64,000 bases of DNA from JAWKOK01 sp963765875 (GCA_963765875.1 CAVXYK010000018.1:129956-193955); one strand, 5' to 3'. Shown: positions 10,605 to 21,171, counted from the stretch's first letter. Notes: generated from the sequence alone by a model not told the origin. Numbers and translations: made by a program.

Positions 10605-12653
10605 ATGAGCGCCAATCGAATAGGAACAAAAATGCGCATCCAGGCCTCACGTTCAAGAAGTTCTGCAATAAAATCCGTCGTATTGATAACCCTGATTTTC
10701 CTGCTGGCCACAGGGCTAAGAGCCTTCAACGGCGACGATGTTAAAGCCCAGGAAAAATCAGTGGTCTGGGAACGCTTTGACGTCGATATCAATGTAAATG
10801 TCGACAGCTCATTTGACGTAACCGAGGGGCAGGCCATCCGGTTCACGCAGGGAACCTTCAGTTTCGGTACGCGCTACATCCCCATCAGAAACTTCGAGTA
10901 CATAGACAACTGGTCACTCGTCGATGGCGAAGGCAACGTCTACACCCAGGCATTCGGGGGTGACGAACCCTACACATTCACTGTCGACCAGAGCAGCTCA
11001 CGCTATGACGTTCGCTGGTACTTTCCGCCGGTGGCAAATAGTACGTCGGTCTTCTATCTCTCCTACACCGTCCATGGCGGGCTGCGCTTCTATGACGGCG
11101 GCGATCAACTCTGGTGGAAGGCAATCTACGGGGATCGCAGCTTCCCGGTGCTGGCGGGGAATGTCAGTGTGACCGTGCCGCCGACCGCTCTGATCGAGGA
11201 ATATGCCGCCTACATCAACGGCGGTGACGCACGTGATTCAGCCACCGCCGTTGTCGCCGACGATCAGCGCTCAATCATCTTTGAGCTGATGCAGACGCTG
11301 CAGGCCGGTCAGGACTTTGAAGTGCGTGTTCAGTTCACCGACGGCGTAGTCGATGGCGTGGCCGCGCCATGGCAACAGTCCGCCGACGCCTATGCGGCTG
11401 AGCTTGAGGCCGAAGCTGCGTTCAGGGACTTCTGGGGGCCGATCGTCACGCTCTTCTTTGGTGCGATTGGCTTGCTCCTGATGATCGGCGGCCCCGCCGC
11501 GCTGTATGCGCTCTGGTACCGGTTTGGCCGTGATAAGCCTATCGATATGGTAGCCGATTATTTACCCGAACCGCCTGACACGTTGCAGCCGGGACTGGCA
11601 GGCACGTTGCTGGATGAGCAGGTTGACATGCAAGATGTCCTTGCCACATTGGTTGACCTGGCGCGGCGCAAGGCGATCAGTATCACCGAAGATAAACAAG
11701 AGGGTTTCCTCCGTTTTGGCACCGAGTTCGTCTATCGCCGTGAGCGCGATGACGTGCCCATGGAGCGCTACGAAGAGCGGTTGATTAATGCCATGTTCGG
11801 GTCCAAACGGGAGGTCAAGCTCTCTGAACTCAAGAACAAATTCTATGAACACCTGCCCAAGATTAAGAACCTGATGTACGATAGCATTGTAGACGACGGA
11901 CTCTTCCCGAGAGACCCATCGAAAACACGGGGAATCTATCAGACCTTGGGCATCATGGGGCTGTTCGGTTCGGTGGCCGTCTCCATGGCGCTAGGCATTG
12001 CCTTCGGTGAGTTGACCGGCGCTGCTGTTCTGCCTGGCATTGGTCTCGGCGTAACGGCAATCGGCTTGATCGTGCTGGCCCGCCATATGCCGCGCAAGAC
12101 CGATAAAGGCGCAGAGGTCGCCGCTCGCTGGCAAGCATTCAGAACCTACCTCAAAGATATCGACAAATATGCCGACATGGAAGGTCAGAAGGCGATCTGG
12201 GATCGGTGGTTACCCTATGCAATTGCCTTTGGCATCGACAAGCAATACATAAGCAAATTTGAGTCTGTGAATGCGCCGGCCCCGGGCTGGTACTTCCCGA
12301 CGCCGGGCATGTATGGACCCCACAAACCCTGGTACTACGGAACGCCAGGAAATAGCGCCGGCGGTAGCGGCATGGGCGATCCGACAGGCGGCGGTCTGGG
12401 GAACCTTGGCGGCGGCGAGGGCGGAGGCCTGGGTGGTTCACTCAGCGACGTGAGCGGCGGAATGGGGGCGGGCCTTGCCGGCATGAGCGCCGGCCTCGGG
12501 GCCATGCTCAGCAGCGCCGGCGGCACAATGACCAGCCGACCTTCCAGTTCGTCGTCAAGCAGCGGCGGCTGGAGCAGCGGCGGGGGCGGTTTCTCCGGCG
12601 GTGGTGGCGGAGGGGGCGGCGGCGGTGGTGGCGGCGGCGGCGGGTTTGGATAG
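10605..12653 (+). CDS. DUF2207 membrane protein with glycine-rich tail
   Basis: This 682-residue protein starts with an N-terminal signal/anchor (VVLITLIFLLATGLRAF). An exported DUF2207 beta domain follows (about residues 45-230; WERFDVDINVNVDSSFDVTE). Then come a membrane helix near 275-300, a cytosolic segment with winged-helix character (about 320-440), two more helices near 450-490, and a C-terminal tail very rich in Gly and Ser. A poly-Gly tail is usual in this family. Function is unknown. The ATG at 10605 and one at 10632 are both possible. It stands first in a four-gene same-strand cluster ending with an SPFH protein, which suggests a membrane-quality or envelope-stress role by analogy with Bacillus ydjFGHI; that is inference. 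Confidence 0.82.
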   Translation: MSANRIGTKMRIQASRSRSSAIKSVVLITLIFLLATGLRAFNGDDVKAQEKSVVWERFDVDINVNVDSSFDVTEGQAIRFTQGTFSFGTRYIPIRNFEYIDNWSLVDGEGNVYTQAFGGDEPYTFTVDQSSSRYDVRWYFPPVANSTSVFYLSYTVHGGLRFYDGGDQLWWKAIYGDRSFPVLAGNVSVTVPPTALIEEYAAYINGGDARDSATAVVADDQRSIIFELMQTLQAGQDFEVRVQFTDGVVDGVAAPWQQSADAYAAELEAEAAFRDFWGPIVTLFFGAIGLLLMIGGPAALYALWYRFGRDKPIDMVADYLPEPPDTLQPGLAGTLLDEQVDMQDVLATLVDLARRKAISITEDKQEGFLRFGTEFVYRRERDDVPMERYEERLINAMFGSKREVKLSELKNKFYEHLPKIKNLMYDSIVDDGLFPRDPSKTRGIYQTLGIMGLFGSVAVSMALGIAFGELTGAAVLPGIGLGVTAIGLIVLARHMPRKTDKGAEVAARWQAFRTYLKDIDKYADMEGQKAIWDRWLPYAIAFGIDKQYISKFESVNAPAPGWYFPTPGMYGPHKPWYYGTPGNSAGGSGMGDPTGGGLGNLGGGEGGGLGGSLSDVSGGMGAGLAGMSAGLGAMLSSAGGTMTSRPSSSSSSSGGWSSGGGGFSGGGGGGGGGGGGGGGGFG

Positions 12654-12660
12654 AAAAAAA

Positions 12661-12718
12661 TGACAATTGTCGATTGTCAACGATGCAGCCCCATGTAGGT
12701 CGGAATGGCATTCCGACC
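12661..12718. repeat. Hairpin plus GTAG-headed REP-like palindrome
   Basis: Right after the DUF2207 gene, TGACAAT (12661-12667) pairs with ATTGTCA (12673-12679). Then GTAG (12695-12698) heads the palindrome GGTCGGAATG-G-CATTCCGACC (12698-12718). The second part belongs to the family found near 21720, 23819 and 47229. Confidence 0.75.
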
Positions 12719-12811
12719 GGATCCCAATAACGAATAGTGAACGGTGAACGAAAAACTCGGCATAGCGAGCCGATCACGTTTCACGCATCATATTTCAGCA
12801 AGGAGCACTCA

Positions 12812-13348
12812 ATGGTCGGTGGCGGACGAGTTGTCGGAATCATACTGATGGGGATTGCAGGCTTCCTGCTTGCGGCCTTCTTCGCCTGGGTGATGACCGA
12901 GGATATTACCGGCGGCGGGCGCACGCTGGGCATTCTGTTGGCCCTGATGGTAACGGCACCGATCTTAGGCATCGGGGCCTACCTCTTCCGCAAGGGTTCG
13001 GACGAGGAGGAGCAATACGCCACCGTGAAACAGGAGAAGAAGATCCTGAACATGGTGTTAACTCAGGGTCAAGTCACTATCGGTGAACTGGTGGCCGAGC
13101 TGGGAGTGCCGCGTGACGATGTCGAAGACATGATCCGTGACCTGGTAGGCAAGCAGCTATTTAGCGGCGCCATCAACTGGGACAAGGGCATCCTCTATAG
13201 CGTCGAGAGCCAGCAGCTCACTGATGGACGCAGCTGCCCAAACTGCGGCAGCCAGGTCGAATTCGCGGGCAAAGGCGTCATCGCCTGCCCCTACTGTGGC
13301 TCTGAAGTTTTCCTGACCAAACGGGCCGCGGCGGAGACGGCGGAGTGA
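12812..13348 (+). CDS. Membrane protein with winged-helix and zinc-ribbon domains
   Basis: This is about 178 residues. Two membrane helices come first (VVGIILMGIAGFLLAAFFAWV and LGILLALMVTAPILGIGAYLF). A cytosolic winged-helix-like segment follows (about 75-125; GQVTIGELVAELGVPRDDVEDM). The end is a zinc ribbon with CPNCG and CPYCG, four Cys ligands. The start is the ATG at 12812 because AAGGAG at 12800-12805 sits 6 nt upstream; the longer frame from 12737 runs through repeat sequence. It lies between the DUF2207 gene and two cluster partners on the same strand. A membrane-tethered sensor or regulator is plausible. No close family is recognised. Confidence 0.75.
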   Translation: MVGGGRVVGIILMGIAGFLLAAFFAWVMTEDITGGGRTLGILLALMVTAPILGIGAYLFRKGSDEEEQYATVKQEKKILNMVLTQGQVTIGELVAELGVPRDDVEDMIRDLVGKQLFSGAINWDKGILYSVESQQLTDGRSCPNCGSQVEFAGKGVIACPYCGSEVFLTKRAAAETAE

Positions 13349-13357
13349 GGAAGAGGG

Positions 13358-13475
13358 CTGCTGCGTGCTGCGTGAACAATTGTCGTTTGCAGCCCGCTCC
13401 TGTCGGACAGGAAACCTGCCAATTTCGATAAACTCTACTCAACGAAGACTTCACGCAGCAAGCAGCACGCAGCAG
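13358..13475. repeat. Long inverted repeat between cluster genes
   Basis: CTGCTGCGTGCTGCGTGAA (13358-13376) faces the 26-base right arm at 13450-13475. The arms match except for a 7-bp extra TTGCTGC-like unit in the right arm. Nothing else is seen in this gap. Confidence 0.65.
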
Positions 13476-13506
13476 AATGCCATTGACAATTGATAAGGGG
13501 GACCCA

Positions 13507-14088
13507 ATGCCAGACCAATTTGTAGACAACGCCCAACAGAACATGGACGCTATTGAGGAACTGATCAAAGGCTTGCCCGGCATCAGTGGCTATATTGACA
13601 AGGAACTACGGCGCGATGCCGATAAGCGGCTGCGCATGATGATCGCCGATACGCTCGAAGCGCAAAAGCAGCGGCTGTTTGACATCCAGAAACGGCTGCT
13701 CTCCGGCGGCGGCCTGCGCTGGCTGGACGACGTAGATACTGCCGTCCAAAAGCTGCAAATCTTGATCGACCGTATCAAGACAGCCAGCTACGGCTACGCA
13801 GGCTTCTTCGATCCGGTTCGCATCAAGGAAGAGCAGTTGAACGCACTGCACCGCTTCGATGTCGCCATGGCGACCGAAACCGGCAAGGTCGAAGGTGAGA
13901 TCGATGGCCTGGAAGCAGCGATTGATGGCGGAGAACAAGACCTCGGACCGATCATTCGTGGGCTCACCAAGACGGTCGCCGATCTGAACCGACTCTTCGA
14001 CCGTCGACACGAGGCCATCCTCGCGCCGGAGATTCTAACAGACAAATATGCCCCAGTCATTGTAGAGGAAGATTCAGGGATAGAGTGA
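13507..14088 (+). CDS. Conserved helical protein of unknown function, SPFH-associated
   Basis: This is 193 residues, strongly helical and charged, without membrane segments or Cys motifs. Segments such as IKGLPGISGYIDKELRRDAD and LFDIQKRLLSGGGLRWLDDV suggest a coiled-coil or helical-bundle protein. A glycine-rich turn lies near residue 65 and an acidic tail at the end. The start ATG at 13507 is chosen because AAGGGGG at 13495-13501 precedes it; the frame could open at 13477. It stands directly before the SPFH gene, where PspA-like or helical partner proteins are often found, so a role as a membrane-associated scaffold partner is possible. No family recognised. Confidence 0.7.
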   Translation: MPDQFVDNAQQNMDAIEELIKGLPGISGYIDKELRRDADKRLRMMIADTLEAQKQRLFDIQKRLLSGGGLRWLDDVDTAVQKLQILIDRIKTASYGYAGFFDPVRIKEEQLNALHRFDVAMATETGKVEGEIDGLEAAIDGGEQDLGPIIRGLTKTVADLNRLFDRRHEAILAPEILTDKYAPVIVEEDSGIE

Positions 14089-14100
14089 CTTGAGATTTGG

Positions 14101-14140
14101 GATTGGTGATTAGCGCATGGCATCCGCCCCAATCACCAAT
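14101..14140. repeat. 11-bp inverted repeat
   Basis: GATTGGTGATT (14101-14111) and AATCACCAATC (14130-14140) are perfect arms in the gap before the SPFH gene. The flanks carry further near-repeats of ATTTGGGATT/CCAATCCC. Confidence 0.6.
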
Positions 14141-14185
14141 CTCCAATCCCTGATCACTACCCCTCACACAAGGAGAAGCACCACC

Positions 14186-15241
14186 ATGGCAAGAATCATT
14201 GACGTCATTGAAGCCCCAAATCAAGGTCCTAGCGAGTTGGTTGTCCGCAAACCCGAGGTCGGAGCGGGCGACTTCCGCATGGGCAGCCAGGTCATCGTAC
14301 GCGAAAGCCAGCGCAGCGTCTTCTATCGGGATGGTAAGTCCCTGGATGAATTTGGCCCGGGTCGCCACACCATCACGACCGCCAATTTGCCCTTTCTCTC
14401 CAACCTGCTGCGCCTGGGCACCAGCGGTGCTGACATCTTCACGGCTGAAGTCTACTTCGTCAACATGCGCGAATTCACTGATCTCAAATGGGGTACGCCT
14501 CAACCGATCACATTGCGCGACAGCGAACTGGGCATGGCACGTCTGCGCGGCTTCGGCCAGTACACCATGCAGGTCGCCGATCCCAAACGCTTTGTCGACC
14601 AGATCGTCGGCACCCAGGGTATCTATCAGACCAGTCAGATCGAAGACTACCTTCGTGGTGTCGTCATCAGCCGCATGACCGACGTGCTGGGCGAGAACAT
14701 GACCAGCATTTTCGATCTCGCCAGCCAGTTCGATGAGCTTAGCGCGGCCGTCCGCGCCAAGATTCAAGATGATTTCTTGGCCATGGGCATCGCGCTCAAG
14801 CAATTCTTGATCGTCTCGCTTAACCCGACTGACGAGACGGCCGAGGCGATCGACGAACGTGCGGCCATGGGCGCCATCGGCAACATGGACGCCTACATGA
14901 AATTCAAGGCAGCCCAGGCCATCGGCGATGCTGCCCAGAATCCGGGCGGCGGTGGAGCCAGTGAAGGGCTTGGGCTTGGCGCAGGTATCGGCATGGGCGC
15001 AGGCATGGCCGGCATGATCGCCAACGCCATGTCGCCGCAGCAACAGGCCCAGCAGGCGCCTCAAGCAGCGGGCGCGCCTGCCACCCCTGACGTCATGACG
15101 CTGGAAGAGGCCGCCGCCTACCTCAAGGTTTCGACTGCCGACGTGCAGGCCGTCATCGATGCCGGCGAGTTGAAGGCTCGCCAGATCGGCAGCTCCTATC
15201 GCATCAGCAAGTCGGCCATTGATGCGTTCTTGGCCGGATAG
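14186..15241 (+). CDS. SPFH-domain protein fused to an excisionase-type helix-turn-helix
   Basis: This 351-residue protein has an SPFH/Band-7 domain of the virion-core-protein-like type over about residues 1-235 (SELVVRKPEVGAGDFRMGSQ; GQYTMQVADPKRFVDQIVG). A low-complexity Gly/Ala/Met and Gln linker covers about 250-300. The last 48 residues form a MerR/excisionase-like HTH (MTLEEAAAYLKVSTADVQAV; SSYRISKSAIDAFLAG). SPFH proteins oligomerise on membranes. A C-terminal DNA-binding-type module is unusual and could act as a protein-binding tail. The start ATG at 14186 has AAGGAG at 14170-14175. It is last in the cluster and is followed by a strong hairpin terminator. Confidence 0.85.
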   Translation: MARIIDVIEAPNQGPSELVVRKPEVGAGDFRMGSQVIVRESQRSVFYRDGKSLDEFGPGRHTITTANLPFLSNLLRLGTSGADIFTAEVYFVNMREFTDLKWGTPQPITLRDSELGMARLRGFGQYTMQVADPKRFVDQIVGTQGIYQTSQIEDYLRGVVISRMTDVLGENMTSIFDLASQFDELSAAVRAKIQDDFLAMGIALKQFLIVSLNPTDETAEAIDERAAMGAIGNMDAYMKFKAAQAIGDAAQNPGGGGASEGLGLGAGIGMGAGMAGMIANAMSPQQQAQQAPQAAGAPATPDVMTLEEAAAYLKVSTADVQAVIDAGELKARQIGSSYRISKSAIDAFLAG

Positions 15242-15295
15242 AGAAGTATTCGGACGGCGCCGGTTTCGGCACAACCTATATTTGTAAACGCACAA

Positions 15296-15339
15296 GCAGA
15301 TGCCCTGGGAATCCGGATTCCCCAGGGCATCTGCTTTTT
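15296..15339 (+). terminator. Rho-independent terminator after the SPFH gene
   Basis: GCAGATGCCCTGGG and CCCAGGGCATCTGC form the main stem, with AATCC/GGATT extending it, followed by TTTTT at 15335-15339. Position and shape fit the end of the 10.6-15.2 kb cluster. Confidence 0.85.
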
Positions 15340-15639
15340 CCGCTCAAGTACCAATTCGGATACACGAACTTGACGATATATCTGGCCCCGCACACCCGAA
15401 AAACCACAGTTGACAGAAACTCGCTGTCAGGCAAAATGCCCCTCGCTCATCATGAAATTTTTACAAATTTTCTTATCTTAATTGTCTTTTTAACGTTTTC
15501 TGAACGTATGGGCTGATACCCTCAGAGTCCCGACACGCAAGAACTCCCCGCGATAGTAGTGACCAATGGTACGGGCGCGGGGCAACGACCATTGGAGAAC
15601 AAGATAGAGCGGCGACCCCCACATGGAGGAACCAAAAGC
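15340..15639. other. Intergenic stretch before the giant secreted protein
   Basis: No gene is seen. TTGACA at 15410-15415 has only a weak -10 (CAAAAT, 15432-15437). The same spot holds TGACAG-N7-CTGTCA (15411-15429). Further on, CCAATGGT (15562-15569) and ACCATTGG (15588-15595) can form a leader hairpin about 45 nt before the start codon. An A/T-rich run lies around 15450-15500. Confidence 0.35.
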
Positions 15640-18600
15640 ATGACATTAGGCCACTTTCACAGGCTGTTCGCGATCATCTTGGCGACAGCCCTGTTGCTAT
15701 CACAGGTTACCAACGGATTCGCACAATCTACGGACACGCCTTCGGGCACGCAAACAGTCGACGCACCACAGGCCGGCGATCCGGATGAATGCATCAATCC
15801 GCTCAAGATCGCACACATCGCAGCCACCATTGCCAGCCTACTCCCCATCCCTTTCGTAGGCACGGCAGGAGATTTGGCCGAATATGGTCTTAATCTGGCT
15901 CTAAAAACCTGTGAGCCGGTCCTGGATGCGCCAAGCAACAAGGTGTTTCGATCCACGAAAAGACGCCGATATCGACAGCGATCCCTGTACGCAACATCTC
16001 TATCTGCCGCTCTCGGACGATGATGCAGAGCTGATTGTGCTGGATCGCCAGATCATCGAGGAAGTCATTGATGAGATCGACAATGATCCGCGGATCGACA
16101 TGCCGCTCACCTTGCTCAAAGCCCTGCGCGATCAGCTGGAAAGCAAGTATGGCCGCTTCGAATCTGAGAAGCAGGGCGAGTACGTCAACATTTACGGCAT
16201 CGTCTTCTCCGGCTCTGACCATAAGGTCAATTGGGGCGATTTTGGTTCCCCGAAAGTCTATCACTACAACTCGGACGTTCGCGTCGAGATGCAACATGGC
16301 GGCGAGCGCATCAATGACGACTATGTGCGTTTCCGTACGGGCAGCTATTCGGTACTATGGCGCGGCAATACGACGATTTCGGGTCTGGATTTTGTCTATA
16401 TCCCCGGCCTACCGGATAACCCGGCCACCGACAAGGCCCAGCGAGAGGCAGCCGAACAGGTTGTCAAGAAGTCGGTGAAGGAGGCAGCCAAGAAGGCTGT
16501 CGAGCGAGGCTCGCGCGAGTTTGCAGAGAAGACAGCCAAGGAGACGATGAAGGAGTTTGCCGAGGAAGTCGCCAAGGAGGTCGCTTTCAAGACGATTGAA
16601 GAGGTCGTCTTCGGCATGCTCGACGAGTACTACTCGTTGGGCGCCCCTCATGGCGTCTTCATCAACGATACGCAGGGCATTTACGTTCTGGATAGCACCC
16701 CGCCGACCATCAGCGGCGCAGACCCGGTGACGGTCGAGGCGCTGGAGCCGGGCGGCATCTCCTCCGGCAAACACATCGGCACGTTGCGAGAGGCGCTGAT
16801 CGTCAACGACGACTGTGACCTCGACCCGCAGCTGACCTACAGTACGCCGAGCTTCTGGCCCCTGGGTGAGACCAACGAAATTGTCTGGACCGCCACCGAT
16901 GACGGGGCCAAAGATGAGAACGGCGGACGCAACAGCACACAAGCCACCCAACAGGTCCGCGTCGTCGACACCAAGCCGCCCATCCTGGTGGCCCCGCCGC
17001 CGGTAATCATGGAAGGCACAGGGGCCATGGACGTGCCACTGGGCCAGCCTCAGGTCTTCGATGTGGCCGACCTGCGCTCGACTGTCAGCAACGACGCTCC
17101 GGCCCAGTTCATGCCCGGCGTCTACCGGATCCTCTGGCGGGCCACTGACGGTTCCGGAAACATCTCCGAGCCGACCAGCGACTCCGAACAGATCGTCAAT
17201 ATCAAAGCGCCGGGCACCAATATCCTGCCGACCGCTTCCCCGCAGACCGGCGAGCAACGCGATCGACGCCATCGCCGACGAGCCGACCAAGATCACCGTG
17301 CGCGGCCAGGACGGCAACACCCCGCCCGATCCGCTCTGGTTCTCCATCGAAAACCAGCCGGACCACGGCTATTTCATTGCGCCGCTCTACCCCTACTTCA
17401 TCGAAGACTACCGCATGGCCGCACGCTACAGCCCGACCATCGCGGCCAAAGAAGGCGAGGATTTCGCCTGGGAATTGGCGTCAGACACCAGCAAGATGCG
17501 CGACTATATGAAGCAGATCTGCGCAGAGGACATCAACCGCACGGATCTGCCCAAGGACTTTGTCAGTTGGGGCGGCACACAGAAGTACATCGCCGTCAAT
17601 GACCAAGGCTACACCTTCATCCATGATTCGGCCTACCGCAAATGCACGCCCGGTGGCAGCACCATCGCGCCCTACACCACACCGCGCATCTCGGTCTGGG
17701 ACAAGGAGGGCGTCTATGTGGGCGAACTGGAGCGAAGCAGCGACAGCCGCCCCCTGCGCGACATCAACTTCAATGTCGCCAGCGGCACCATCCTTGCCGT
17801 GAGCAGTGACGGCAGTTCCACCGGCAACAGCCTGGTCGATGTCTCGACCATCCAACTGGACAACCCCGATCAGCCCATCGTCAATAAACAGACCTACTCG
17901 CTCTGGAACGAGATCAACGACATTTTCGTGGGCGAGGCCAACAAGCGTCGCGGCCCCGAATACAAGAACGCTGGATCGGCAGCCTGGGATGATGCCAACG
18001 ACGTGCTCTACGTCATCGGCGATCGAAACCAGAACCTCAAGGGGATGGCCGCCTTCTCGCCGGCAGAGTGCAACAATACCACCGGACGCGGTCCTGAAGA
18101 TTGTCTGGACTTGCTGGGTGTTCAGGTCTACTCAATATCCATTGTTCAGTCCACCAAAATCGATGATTATCCCGGTTTTGGCGTCGACGCGATGAGGCTT
18201 GCGCAGATCAGAGATATCACAGTGGATAGCCAGGGCCATGTCTACATCCTGGTCAAGAAGGAGGCCGGCACTGGAAACTTTGACCGCATCTACAAATTTG
18301 CCCCGGCCGTCAAGAACCCCGACGGCACAACGACATTGGGTGACTTTATGGGCTGGCTGGGCAAATGTGAGGACGGCCCCAACTGCAACTACATCGGTCA
18401 ACATAGCATCGGCTTCACCTGCACGGACGACACCTGCGGCGTGCCCAACGGCAGCAGCGGCGACCGACCCGGACAGTTCGACAGTGCCGCAGCCATCGCC
18501 ATGGATCCCAACGACGTGCTCTACGTGGCCGACACCGGCAATTCACGGGTCCAGCGCTTCAACAGCGACGGGCTCTTCGCCGGCGAAGCGCGTTCAACCG

Positions 18601-21000
18601 GCGACGGCACTGGCTTTGTGTTGGGTGATTTCGGTCGCCCCAACAACATCGCCGTCAACAGCGGCAGCTTCTATGTCATCGACGGTCAGCGTGAAATCGT
18701 GCACGTCTTCGACGCTGCCGTGATTCACGGCATCGACGACACCTCGGCTTGGGTCGAATACCAGTCGGACAGCAACTTCAGAGGCATGGACCGCTTCACC
18801 TTCCTGGCCAGCGACGGTTTCCGCACCGCTGACGGCGACGTGCTCTCCAGCCCGCCGGCCACGGTCGAGATCAATGTGGCACGCAACTTCCGACCGCCCC
18901 AGGCCCAGCCGCGGCTGAGCGCAGTCACTCCCGAGGACACGCCGGTGGCCGTGACCCTGGAAGGGTCCGATCTCGACGGCGACAATCTCACCTTCGAAGT
19001 GACCCTCAATCCGGTACGCGGCGACCTGAGCGGCACGCCGCCCAATCTGACCTATACGCCCGATCCGCACTACAGCGGGACAGACGCCTTCGAGTTTGTG
19101 GCCATCGACGACTCAGGCCATCCGGACAATCGGTCGGAGCCGGAGACGTTCAACCTCACAATCAAACCGCTTAACGATACGCCGATTGTGACATTCGACG
19201 ATGACGAACTGCGTACCGGTATCGGCTATCCGCTCACAATCAATCTCAGCATCTTCGATCCTGACCGGGATGAGACCCACACGGTAGAAGTCGATCTGGG
19301 GTGATGGGACGGTGGAAACCCAGGGCAAGGTGATGGACGACGGTTCGCCCACCGGACCGATGCTGATCCAGGGTGTTGATGGTGACGGCAAAGTGTTTGC
19401 CTATCACACCTACAGCGGCAGCGGACCCTACACGGTGAAGGTCTGTGTCACTGATAGCAGCGACGCCACCGGGTGTGCAGAGAAACAGGCCCGGCTGTCG
19501 CAGATGGTTGACATCGCCATCGAGCATGACGGTCCGAGCGTTGTATCAGAGAATGCATCCGGGGCCAGTTACAACATCTTCGTCACCAATCAGAAGCCGC
19601 CCAGCGGCAATGGCTTCACGGCAAACGGCGTTGTCGTCACCCAGACCTTCCCCGAGGGTCTGCGCTTCTCGGGCACTGTCGAGAATGGCGCTCCCTGTGC
19701 AGTCGAAGGAGATACGCTGCGTTGTTCGGTCGGCTCACTCACGCCGGATCAGCGGAATGTGATTAACGTCGGCATCAGCTTTGAAGAGACAACGACGGCA
19801 GGGACCGTCTACACGACCGAGGCCGAAGCCACCCAGAACGGCGAGGATCCGATCCCGGAGAACAATGTACTGACCACCGAGTTGACCATCGTGCGCGCGG
19901 CTGACTTCATCGTGGACTCCTACAAAGACCTGACCGATAGCTCGCCCGGCGATGGTCTCTGTCGCACCTCTGAAGAGACCTGCACGGTCAGAGCAGCGGT
20001 GCAGGAGAGCAATGCGCTGGCGGGCAAGCAGTCGATTGCGCTTTCCTACGGCGTCTACTTGCTGAATCCGCCGGTCTCCGGTCCGTCATCGACTGTCGAA
20101 CCACAGCAGGAAGGTGATGCGATCAGCGGCGATCTGGATATCCGTGACGATGTGGCGATCTACGGTCTGAGCGCCGAAAATACAGTCCTTCAGGCCAACG
20201 GTTTCGACCGTCTCTTCGAGGTTCATAGTGACGGCGCCCTCTATCTGGAAAAGACCATGCTGACCGGCGGGCGTCCGCTGAATTCGGCCGAAGGTGGCGG
20301 GATCTACAACAACGGCGGCGATGTTACCCTCAAACATGTCTCGATCATCGGTAACGGCAGCCCAACCGGCGGCGGCATCACCAATGGCGGAACCATGCTC
20401 ATCAGTGAGAGTTCGGTCACCGGCAACACGGCCGACGGCAATGGTGGCGGCATTCAGAATCTTGCCCAGCTCGAATTGCGCAATGTCACACTGAGCGGAA
20501 ACCGCGCTCGAAAGGGCGGCGGCATCGAAGCCGGCCAGGGGAGTGCGCGGTTGGAGAATGTTACGTTGACAGGCAATGTCGCTTCGTCCAGCGGCGGCGG
20601 CATCAGCGCCTCTGGTGACGGCGTAGTGGCCGTCAACAGCATCATTGCCGGCAACGATGCGCCGGCCGGTCCGGCCTGTAGCTCCGCCTTCCGTTCCGAA
20701 GGACACAACCTGATCGACAGTCTACAGGATTGCTCGGTCCTGGGCGATACAGGCAGCAACATCGTGGGCGAGAACGCTGAGCTGAGAGCGCTCGATCTGA
20801 ACAGCGCCAGCACCTTCTCGCAGACACCCGTCGCCGACAGTCGAGCCATCGACAGCGGCACATGCCGCCTGGAGATCGATCAGCGAGGCATGGCCCGGCC
20901 CTCCGGCAATGGCTGTGATATCGGGTCCATCGAGTATGGCTCAGAGGATGTGATCGAACAACCGAAACGACGAATCCATCTCCCGATCGTTATGCGCTAG
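15640..21000 (+). CDS. Giant secreted multidomain protein (HYR, NHL, cadherin-like, CSLREA/beta-helix), three frameshifts
   Basis: Read across breaks near 15945, 17255 and 19300, this is one exported protein of about 1780 residues. The start ATG at 15640 has TGGAGGA at 15624-15630. Order: signal peptide (FAIILATALLLSQVTNGFA), a Lys/Glu-rich coiled segment around 16440-16600, two Ig/HYR-like units (DSTPPTISG, DTKPPILVA), a propeller region with NHL-like repeats (AIAMDPNDVLYVADTGNSRV), cadherin/Ig-like units (VTPEDTPVAVTLEGSDLDGD), a PKD-like unit, a DUF11-like unit, a CSLREA block (GDGLCRTSEETCTVRAAVQE), and parallel beta-helix repeats. The last residues are RRIHLPIVMR. At 19300 dropping one C restores VDWGDGTVE, clear proof of an indel. 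Likely a cell-surface adhesin or matrix protein. Confidence 0.8.
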
Positions 21001-21020
21001 ATCTGTGTAAATATCGCAAT

Positions 21021-21057
21021 GAAGAAGCCAGACTCTCCTGGAGAGTCTGGCTTCTTC
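21021..21057. terminator. Perfect 18-bp hairpin after the giant gene
   Basis: GAAGAAGCCAGACTCTCC (21021-21038) and GGAGAGTCTGGCTTCTTC (21040-21057) pair perfectly around one base. Only a weak T-rich tail follows. It lies 20 bp after the stop, so termination or 3'-end protection is the natural role. Confidence 0.7.
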
Positions 21058-21171
21058 GATCTTGGAAGACGGCACGGTCCCAAGTCGATTGACGTAGGTA
21101 TCGCTACAGTCAAACAGCGGCTCGGTGTGACAAAGTAAAGACAGCAAAACGTTTCTGCGACGGAGGTGAGC

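Noticed and set aside
14057..15295. 412-codon minus-strand frame over the SPFH gene
   Set aside because: Shadow of the plus-strand gene, which has conserved domains, a ribosome site and a terminator.
15545..15600. Riboswitch upstream of the giant gene
   Set aside because: A CCAATGGT/ACCATTGG hairpin is present but it fits no riboswitch consensus I know.
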